DNA from: DATBLE01 sp963719325
GTDB taxonomy: Bacteria > Actinomycetota > Thermoleophilia > Gaiellales > Gaiellaceae
Length of the DNA stretch: 64,000 nt
Assembly (NCBI GenBank): GCA_963719325.1
Contig: CAVRBW010000024.1
Location: 62,001-126,000 of the forward strand
Direction of reading: 5' to 3'
A program made the translations under genes and the position numbers. Position 1 is the first letter of the stretch, and every line of letters starts with the position of its first letter. The notes beneath the pieces were generated by a model that was given only the letters and a program-made list of their open reading frames with translations, was not told where the DNA came from and did not search any database. Positions 58,618-64,000 of this stretch are shown here, piece by piece.

Positions 58618-59661
58618 ATGGCCGTCGTGAAGCCGTTCCGGGCGCTTCGGTACGACGAGCGCCGGGCGGGCCCGCTCGATGCGCTCGTCGCGCCTCCCTA
58701 CGACGTGATCTCACCCGAGCAGCGGCAGGAATACCTCGCACGCAGCCCGTACAACATCGTCCACCTGACGCTCGCCGACGGCGGGGACGAGGCGGCCGAC
58801 CGGCTCGAGGACTGGCGGCGCGAGGGCGTGCTCGCCCTCGACGGAGCGCCGGCGCTCTGGTGGCTGCGGCAGGACTACGTTGGGCCTGACGGGGTCGCTC
58901 GCCGCCGCGACGGTCTCGTCTGCGCGCTCCGGGTCGAACCGTACGCGGCCGGCGTCGTCCTCCCGCATGAGCGGACGCACGCAGGCCCGAAGGAAGGCCG
59001 GCTGAGGCTGCTCCGGGCGACCAGGACGCACGTCGAGCCGATCTTCCTCCTGTACGAAGGATCTCTCGCACGGCCGCGAGGCGACCCTGCGATCGATGTG
59101 GAGCTCGAGGGGGTCCGCAGCCGGTTGTGGCGCTCGCCCGAGGAGCCTCCACCTGCACTTGGAGCTGCGCAGCTGTTGATCGCCGACGGGCACCACCGCT
59201 ACGAGACTGCGCTCGCCTTCCACGAGGAGGAGGGAACCGAGGCGAGCGCGTGGGTGCTCGCCGTGATCGTCCCGACCGAGCAGGAAGGCCTGACGATCTT
59301 CCCGACTCACCGGATCGCGTCCGACACCGAGCCGCTTCCGTCGCTCGAGGGATCGGCGGAGAACGGACGCGCGCTGGCGGAGGTCTACACGCGAAGCGGT
59401 ACCGGCTACCTGGTCGGCGAAGAAGGGGAGCTCGACGCGGAGCTCGTCGGCCGCTACGCCCGAGAGGTTCGCTATACGCCGTCCGCGGACGAGGCGCGGG
59501 CCGCTGTCGACTCGGGGGAGGCCGAGGCGGCGTTCCTGCTCCGTGCGCCGACCGTGGAGCAGGTGACGACCGTCGCCCGCGCAGGGAGGACGATGCCCCA
59601 GAAGAGCACGTACTTCTATCCGAAGCTCACCTCGGGTCTGCTCCTGCTCCCCCTTGACTGA
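58618..59661 (+). CDS. DUF1015 family protein
   Basis: 347 residues from ATG 58618. The N-terminus VVKPFRALRYDERRAGPLDALVAPPYDVIS is the family hallmark, followed by SPYNIVHLTL, VLPHERTHAGPKEGRLRLLR and LLIADGHHRYETALAF; the C-terminal PQKSTYFYPKLTSGLLLLPL is also typical. The function is unproven. The stop lies in the overlap with the TTG of the inositol-phosphatase gene. Confidence 0.9.
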   Translation: MAVVKPFRALRYDERRAGPLDALVAPPYDVISPEQRQEYLARSPYNIVHLTLADGGDEAADRLEDWRREGVLALDGAPALWWLRQDYVGPDGVARRRDGLVCALRVEPYAAGVVLPHERTHAGPKEGRLRLLRATRTHVEPIFLLYEGSLARPRGDPAIDVELEGVRSRLWRSPEEPPPALGAAQLLIADGHHRYETALAFHEEEGTEASAWVLAVIVPTEQEGLTIFPTHRIASDTEPLPSLEGSAENGRALAEVYTRSGTGYLVGEEGELDAELVGRYAREVRYTPSADEARAAVDSGEAEAAFLLRAPTVEQVTTVARAGRTMPQKSTYFYPKLTSGLLLLPLD

Positions 59662-60449
59662 CTGGCTCGCGACCTGCCGGGCCGCAACCAAGGCCGCCCG
59701 CGGCGCCTTCGCGGAGCTGCCCACTCGAACCGGGCGCGAACGCGTCGTCGGCTCGGGCATGGGCGGAGACGAGACGACCGCGATCGACGCCGCGGTGGAG
59801 CAGGCCGTCGTCGCTCGGCTCGACGAGACCGGCCGCGACTTCACGCTCGTCTCCGAAGAGCTCGGGCACCGGGACGGCGCGGACGGCGTCTGGGTCGTGC
59901 TCGATCCGATCGACGGCTCGATCAACGCGAAGCGCGGCCTCCCCTTCTGCTCCCTGTCGATCGCGGTCGCCGACGGCGGGACGATGGACGACGTGGTCTT
60001 CGGCTACGTCTACGACTTCGGCGCGGGCGAGGAGTGGACCGCGACACGCGGACGCGGAGCCCTGCTGAACGGCGTGCCCCTCACCGGCGAGAGCCCGAAG
60101 GACGAGATCGAGATCCTGACGCTGGAAGCGACGCGGACGGACCTCGTCGCGAAGCACGCACCTTCGCTCGTCGGGCTCGCCCACCGCCTACGCATCTTCG
60201 GCTCGCTGGCGATCTCGCTCTGCCACTTCGCGGACGGCCGGGTGGACGCCGTGTGCTCGCTGAAGGCGGCGCGCGCGGTCGACATCGCCGCCGCCCAGCT
60301 GCTCGTCCGCGAGCGCGGCCTCGCGATCGACCTTCCGGAAAGGCCGCCCTTCGGGGCTGCGCCACTCGACCTTGAAGGGACGTTCACGGGTCGTCGCCGC
60401 GGGAACCGAGGAGCTGTGCGCAAAGGTGGCAGCGGCACTGTCCGCATAG
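59654..60449 (+). CDS. Inositol-monophosphatase-like phosphatase, C-terminus frameshifted
   Basis: Mg-dependent sugar/inositol phosphatase fold: DETTAIDAAVEQAVVARLDE, LVSEELGHRDG, the metal-binding VVLDPIDGSINAKRGLPFCS, and SLKAARAVDIAAAQLLVRE. At about 60371 the frame is lost. The expected C-terminus (RSRVVAAGTEELCAKVAAAL, stop TAG at 60447) lies in another frame and is restored by removing one base near CCTTGAAGGG. In the sequence as given the first frame reads straight into the next gene, creating an apparent fusion. TTG 59654. Confidence 0.8.
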
Positions 60450-61153
60450 GCTGCTCCGGCTGGAACTACGAGCACTGGCGCGAGGTCGTCTACCCGAAAG
60501 GCTTGCCGGCCCGTCGCTGGCTGGAGCACTACGCGACGCTCTTCGACACGGTCGAGGTGAACAACACCTTCTACCGCCTACCGGCCGTCCCCGCGGTCGA
60601 GGGGTGGGTGGCGCAGAGCCCGCCCGAGTTCCTCTTCGCCGTCAAGGCGAGCCGCTTCCTCACCCACATGAAGCGCCTCACCGACATGGGCGAACCCGTT
60701 CGACGGTTCTACGAGCGGATCGACCCGCTCGTGGAGTCGTCGAAGCTCGGTCCGGTGCTCTGGCAGCTGCCCGAGAGCTTCCACCGAAACGACGAGCGGC
60801 TCGCAGGCGCGCTCGCGGCGCTGCCGCCGGGGCGCCACTGCTTCGAGTTCCGCCACTCGAGCTGGTTCGCCGACCCGGTCTACGAGCTCCTGCGCCGGCA
60901 CCAGGTTGCGCTCGTGGTCGGCGACGACCCACGCCGTCCGTTCCAGACCCGAGAGCTGACCGCCGACTTCACATACCTGCGCTTCCACCACGGTGGTGGG
61001 GACGGGAACTACTCGCACCCGCAGCTCGGCATCTGGGCGCGACGGATCGAGGAATGGCGCGAGTCCGTGGATGTCTTTGCCTATTTCAACAACGACTGGG
61101 GCGGATTCGCGGTCGAGAACGCCTGCTGGTTGAGAGAGCGCCTCGCGGAGTAG
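60416..61153 (+). CDS. DUF72 family protein
   Basis: 245-residue TIM-barrel-like protein of unknown function. The family pattern is present: RIGCSGWNYEHWREVVYPKG, DTVEVNNTFYRLP, FAVKASRFLTHMKRL, LGPVLWQLPESFHRN, CFEFRHSSWF, and VDVFAYFNNDWGGFAVENA. GTG 60416 is chosen. It overlaps the corrected end of the upstream phosphatase gene by 34 nt. Confidence 0.88.
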   Translation: MRKGGSGTVRIGCSGWNYEHWREVVYPKGLPARRWLEHYATLFDTVEVNNTFYRLPAVPAVEGWVAQSPPEFLFAVKASRFLTHMKRLTDMGEPVRRFYERIDPLVESSKLGPVLWQLPESFHRNDERLAGALAALPPGRHCFEFRHSSWFADPVYELLRRHQVALVVGDDPRRPFQTRELTADFTYLRFHHGGGDGNYSHPQLGIWARRIEEWRESVDVFAYFNNDWGGFAVENACWLRERLAE

Positions 61154-61160
61154 CATCGGC

Positions 61161-61556
61161 GTGGTGAGGCTCCGGCTCGTCGTACTTTGCGCTGCTGCGC
61201 TGGCGGTCCCGCTCGTGGCGGGTGCGGCGTCGGTTTTCAAGGCGACGTTCACAGCCCCGACCCACACACCGAGAGTGAACGCGAAGTGGGTGTACGTCGT
61301 TCGCGCCACCGATTCGGCCGGGAAGGCCGTCAAAGGGACGATCACCTCGCAAATCGTCGATCCGTACGGGGGAGTGCACGCGGTCGAGTTCGGCTGTTGC
61401 AAGAAGAAGTTCGTCACCAACCGGCCGTTCAGGGGCGTCTTTCGCGACTACGTCCTGTTTCCGCCAGAGTCCCAGGGTTTCCGGCTCACCTTCCGCGTGA
61501 CCGTCAAGGCGCTGGGCGGGAAGCGCGTGCTGAGGTACTGGGTCAAGAGCTCCTAA
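61161..61556 (+). CDS. Secreted hypothetical protein
   Basis: 131 residues with a signal peptide (about residues 1–22, LRLVVLCAAALAVPLVAGAA). The mature part is β-rich with a Cys-Cys pair (FGCCKKKF) and looks like an Ig-like or FixH-type extracytoplasmic domain; I do not recognise a family. GTG 61161 or 61164 is the start. The last codons form one arm of the hairpin at 61546–61602. Confidence 0.6.
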   Translation: MVRLRLVVLCAAALAVPLVAGAASVFKATFTAPTHTPRVNAKWVYVVRATDSAGKAVKGTITSQIVDPYGGVHAVEFGCCKKKFVTNRPFRGVFRDYVLFPPESQGFRLTFRVTVKALGGKRVLRYWVKSS

Positions 61557-61602
61557 CGGGATGAGTATTCGGGACACAACTGCTCATTGCGTTAGGAGCT
61601 CT
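61546..61602 (+). promoter_or_regulatory. Long inverted repeat between secreted-protein and ABC genes
   Basis: AGAGCTCCTAACG (61546–61558) and CGTTAGGAGCTCT (61590–61602) are a perfect 13-bp inverted repeat around a 31-nt loop, which itself contains ATGAG/CTCAT. The left arm lies in the last codons of the secreted-protein gene, and the right arm ends 8 nt before the ABC ATPase ATG, next to its ribosome-binding site. It could terminate the first gene or control translation of the second. Confidence 0.6.
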
Positions 61603-61610
61603 GAGGCTCG

Positions 61611-62330
61611 ATGACCTCGCGCAACGGCGGCGCCGAGGTCGTCGTCGAGCACGTCTCCCGCTCGTTCGAGGATGGGCGGATCGCCGCGCTCGGAGACGTG
61701 TCGTTCCGCGTGTCGCCCGGAGAGTTCGTGACCGTCACCGGTCCGTCCGGGTGTGGGAAGAGCACGTTGCTGAACCTGATCGGCGCCCTCGACCCGATCG
61801 ACTCGGGCTCGATCGTGGTCGGCGGCGAGCATGTAGAGCGTCTCGACGACTCGGCGCTCTACCGTGGCACCGTCGTCGGCTTCGTCTTTCAGTTCCACCA
61901 TCTGATCCCGACGCTGACGGCGCTCGAGAACGTGCAACTGCCGATGCTCGGCCGCGGGCTCGGGCGCAGTGAACGGGTCGAGCGGGCCCGGCGGCTCCTC
62001 GACGAGGTTGCTCTTTCACATCGGACATCGGCGTACCCGGCGACGTTATCGGGCGGAGAGCGTCAGCGGGTCGCCATCGCGCGCGCGCTCGCGAACGAGC
62101 CACGGCTCCTGCTTGCCGACGAGCCGACCGGAGCGCTCGACTCGGCGACCGGCGGTCAGATCGTTGAGCTGCTGCACGCGGTTCGAAGCCAGCGCGGAAC
62201 GACGATCCTGCTCGTCACGAACGACCCGAACGTGGCGCGGGCCGCCGACCGGGTCCTCCGGATCCGTGACGGCAGGCTCGAGGAGGCAGCCGCTACTCCC
62301 GCCGAAGCGCCTCGATCGGCGTCAGCCTGA
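61611..62330 (+). CDS. ABC transporter ATP-binding protein (LolD/MacB-like)
   Basis: 239-residue ATPase of the LolD/MacB class. Walker A is GPSGCGKSTLLNLIGALD, the Q-loop FVFQFHHLIPTLTALEN, signature LSGGERQRVAIARALANEP, Walker B LLLADEPTGALDS, and H-loop region LVTNDPN (Asn-Asp in place of the usual THD/THE). The convergent gene encodes an FtsX/MacB-type permease, its likely partner despite opposite orientation. The two overlap by 38 bp. Confidence 0.9.
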   Translation: MTSRNGGAEVVVEHVSRSFEDGRIAALGDVSFRVSPGEFVTVTGPSGCGKSTLLNLIGALDPIDSGSIVVGGEHVERLDDSALYRGTVVGFVFQFHHLIPTLTALENVQLPMLGRGLGRSERVERARRLLDEVALSHRTSAYPATLSGGERQRVAIARALANEPRLLLADEPTGALDSATGGQIVELLHAVRSQRGTTILLVTNDPNVARAADRVLRIRDGRLEEAAATPAEAPRSASA

Positions 62331-63399
62331 CGGCTCGCCACGCAGGGTAGAGCGCGCCCACGAGCGCGACCCCGAGCGCGAACGCCAGGCCCCAGGCGAA
62401 GACGCCGCCGGTGAAGTCGGCTTCGGTCAGCGTCGAGAGCGAGCTGTGGTCGGTGAAGAGGATCGCCGCCCCCCACCCGCCCAGCAGGCCGATCGCGAGC
62501 GCGATCAGCCCGATTCCGATTGCCTCGCTCACGATCAGCGCGGCGATCCGGGTCGAGGTCCACCCGACCGCTCGCATGATCCCGATCTCCCGAATCCGCT
62601 CGAACACGGCCATCGCCATCGTGTTCGTGACGCCGATGCCACCGATGATCAGCGCGAGCAACGAGAAGATCCAGCCGGCCGTCACGATCAGGCGGCTCGA
62701 CGTGTCGATCTTCACGGCCTGTCCGGGCTCGATCACCGCCGTCACTCCCGGGAACTTCTCCTGGAGACGGGACGCGACTGCTTTCGGCGTCGCGCCGAGC
62801 TTGACGATCACACCGAAGGTCGTCACTTCGTTGGGACGTTGTGCAATCTGCTGCACCGTCCCGAGCGGCAGGACGACACCGCGGTCGACGAACCGGTTGC
62901 CGCTGTGGTAGACGCCTGCGATGCGGAACGCCCGGGAGCCGACGTGGATCGAGCCGCCCGGCCGGACGCGGTAGATCCGGGTTGCGCCGTCGCCGACGAT
63001 CGCCTCGTCCCCGACCGCCCGCCGTCCCGCGACGATCACGAGCCGTTGCTCGGGAAATTCGCCGGGCACGTATCCGAACAGGAGCGACGAGTCGCTGTGC
63101 TCGACCGCGCCAACGAGCAGGAAGATGCTCGCGACTCGGGCCACTCCCTGCGTCGAGCGCACGTTGTCCGACAGGCTCTCCGGGAGCAGCGAGCGAGTGA
63201 GATCGGACGCGCCCGTTTGAAAGAGGCCGAAGTCCGAGCGGCCGACATGGATCAGCTCGCCGGCGGTGTTCTTGACCCCGTTCGTGATCGAGAGCAGGGC
63301 GACGATCAGCCCGACCCCGATCGCCACGCCGGCGACAGTCAGCGCGGTCCGCGCCTTCCGCCGCAGGAGATTCTTCAGGACGAGGCCCGCCCAGGTCAC
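62293..63399 (-). CDS. ABC transporter permease (MacB/FtsX family)
   Basis: 368-residue permease with the MacB topology: one N-terminal transmembrane helix (RTALTVAGVAIGVGLIVALLS), a large extracytoplasmic domain (about 45–235), and three C-terminal helices (AGWIFSLLALIIGGIGVTNT, the EIGIMRAVGWTSTRI cytoplasmic motif, and FAWGLAFALGVALVGALYPA). It ends PIEALRRE, typical of the family. It is probably paired with the convergent ATPase. Confidence 0.9.
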   Translation of the reverse strand: MTWAGLVLKNLLRRKARTALTVAGVAIGVGLIVALLSITNGVKNTAGELIHVGRSDFGLFQTGASDLTRSLLPESLSDNVRSTQGVARVASIFLLVGAVEHSDSSLLFGYVPGEFPEQRLVIVAGRRAVGDEAIVGDGATRIYRVRPGGSIHVGSRAFRIAGVYHSGNRFVDRGVVLPLGTVQQIAQRPNEVTTFGVIVKLGATPKAVASRLQEKFPGVTAVIEPGQAVKIDTSSRLIVTAGWIFSLLALIIGGIGVTNTMAMAVFERIREIGIMRAVGWTSTRIAALIVSEAIGIGLIALAIGLLGGWGAAILFTDHSSLSTLTEADFTGGVFAWGLAFALGVALVGALYPAWRAVRLTPIEALRRE

Positions 63400-63425
63400 G
63401 TCCGTAATCTTCTACCGGAGGACGG

Positions 63426-64000
63426 CTAGCCGCCGGGCTTGCGGCCGACCACGAGCAGGTACTCGAAGCGATACTCGGCGGGTCCGTCAGGATCACCGCT
63501 GTTCGAGCGCCTCGCGAACTCGAGAAAGTCGCGCTCGAGCGCGGCCGCCTTGGCGGGCTCGTCGGCGAGGCCGGCGAGGATGGCAACCACCGGCCCGAAC
63601 GTCTCCCTGTAGAAGGCCCAGTACGACTCGGGCGACACCGCCTTCTCGACGTAGTCCTTGCGGGTCAGCTCGAGCGATTCGAGCCGGTTCCCGAAGAGCA
63701 CCCGCACGTGCTCCTCGCTTCCCCACAGCGTCGGGGCCGGCGCTCCCGGCCGAGGAGGTACGTAGGGCGCGAGCACCTCGAGGAACTCGGTGAGCAACCC
63801 TTCGGGCGTGAAGTTGACCATGCCGATCGTCCCGCCCGGCTTGGACACGCGAACCAGCTCGTCCGCAACGGCCTGCTGATTCGGCGCCCACATCGCTCCG
63901 AACGAGGAGGTGACGACGTCGAACCCGGCATCGGCGAACGGCAGCGCCTCGGCGTCGGCCTCGACCCACTCGAGCTCGACGCAGCGGGCCGCGGCCTCGC
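63426..64000 (-). CDS. SAM-dependent methyltransferase (5' end outside window)
   Basis: Class I methyltransferase, C-terminal 190 codons only. VEADAEALPFADAGFDVVTS is motif II/post-I region, followed by FGAMWAPNQQAVADELVRV and KPGGTIGMVNFTPEG (motif III). The SAM-binding motif I lies beyond the right edge. Similar to UbiE-type small-molecule methyltransferases; substrate unknown. It lies 27 bp downstream of the permease start on the same strand. Confidence 0.82.
   Translation of the reverse strand, partial: EAAARCVELEWVEADAEALPFADAGFDVVTSSFGAMWAPNQQAVADELVRVSKPGGTIGMVNFTPEGLLTEFLEVLAPYVPPRPGAPAPTLWGSEEHVRVLFGNRLESLELTRKDYVEKAVSPESYWAFYRETFGPVVAILAGLADEPAKAAALERDFLEFARRSNSGDPDGPAEYRFEYLLVVGRKPGG

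Noticed and set aside
59654..61153. Natural fusion of an inositol phosphatase with DUF72
   Set aside because: The proper phosphatase C-terminus and stop are present in another frame across the junction, so the continuous frame is most simply a frameshift product.
1..64000. CRISPR array, prophage, insertion-sequence transposase or integrase
   Set aside because: No regularly spaced direct repeats and no transposase, integrase or phage structural motifs were recognised on either strand.

Overview
High-GC bacterial chromosome segment spanning the replication origin. The order gyrB–DUF721–recF–dnaN–dnaA (leftward) against rpmH–rnpA–yidD–yidC–jag–rsmG–parA–parB (rightward), the many GTG starts and the 4-nt GTGA/ATGA gene overlaps fit Actinobacteriota. 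TreT next to OtsA, System-I-like ccmABCD beside HemX/HemA, and the DUF1015, DUF72 and DUF1385 genes suggest a deep lineage such as Thermoleophilia. That placement is inference from gene content. All coordinates were read by hand.

Layout. 1–5.1 kb: replication genes on the minus strand, with DnaA-box-like 9-mers on both sides of dnaA. 5.4–10 kb: ribosomal protein L34, RNase P, membrane insertion and chromosome-partition genes, then tRNA-Ile. 10.5–28.4 kb: a DUF151 nuclease, then mostly envelope genes (L,D-transpeptidase, CPBP protease, lipoprotein, PIG-V, GT87, DUF2079, GT4 and GT2 membrane or sugar-transfer proteins, MscS, a class A penicillin-binding protein, a Ser/Thr kinase), moeA and an M28-like membrane protein. 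28.5–32.8 kb: a two-component system, a small LAGLIDADG protein, an HtrA-like protease and an anti-sigma-type ATPase. 33–35.8 kb: two trehalose-forming enzymes, TreT and OtsA. 35.9–44.2 kb: a rightward run for molybdopterin (moaC, mogA), a quinone prenyltransferase, cytochrome c maturation (ccmA–D, HemX/CcsA), early haem synthesis (hemA, hemC, hemD) and SAM hydrolase, closed by a strong hairpin. 44.5–54.5 kb: tRNA-Phe, a receiver protein, arginase, α/β hydrolase, RarA, tryptophan dioxygenase, M20 peptidase, DUF1385, PncB with a nicotinamidase-like hydrolase, and an FtsH paralogue. 54.5–64 kb: epimerase, sigma factor, YchF-like GTPase, EamA, HD-domain protein, DUF1015, inositol-monophosphatase-like protein, DUF72, a secreted protein, a MacB-type ABC transporter and a partial methyltransferase.

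The most unusual content is between the genes. There are two 165-bp copies of an inverted-repeat, multi-hairpin element (R1). There are three copies of a structured element (R2) near the two tRNA genes, whose 12-bp stem covaries between copies. A 37-bp repeat (R3) is embedded in coding sequence, and there is a patchy repeat (R4) at two gene junctions. Five recognisable genes (recF, the histidine kinase, the HtrA-like protease, mogA and the inositol monophosphatase) are each broken by one frameshift of the same sign (one extra base or two missing). This may be assembly error and should be resolved before any is called a pseudogene. Two genes (recF and a GT4) appear to start at CTG inside a CTGA overlap.
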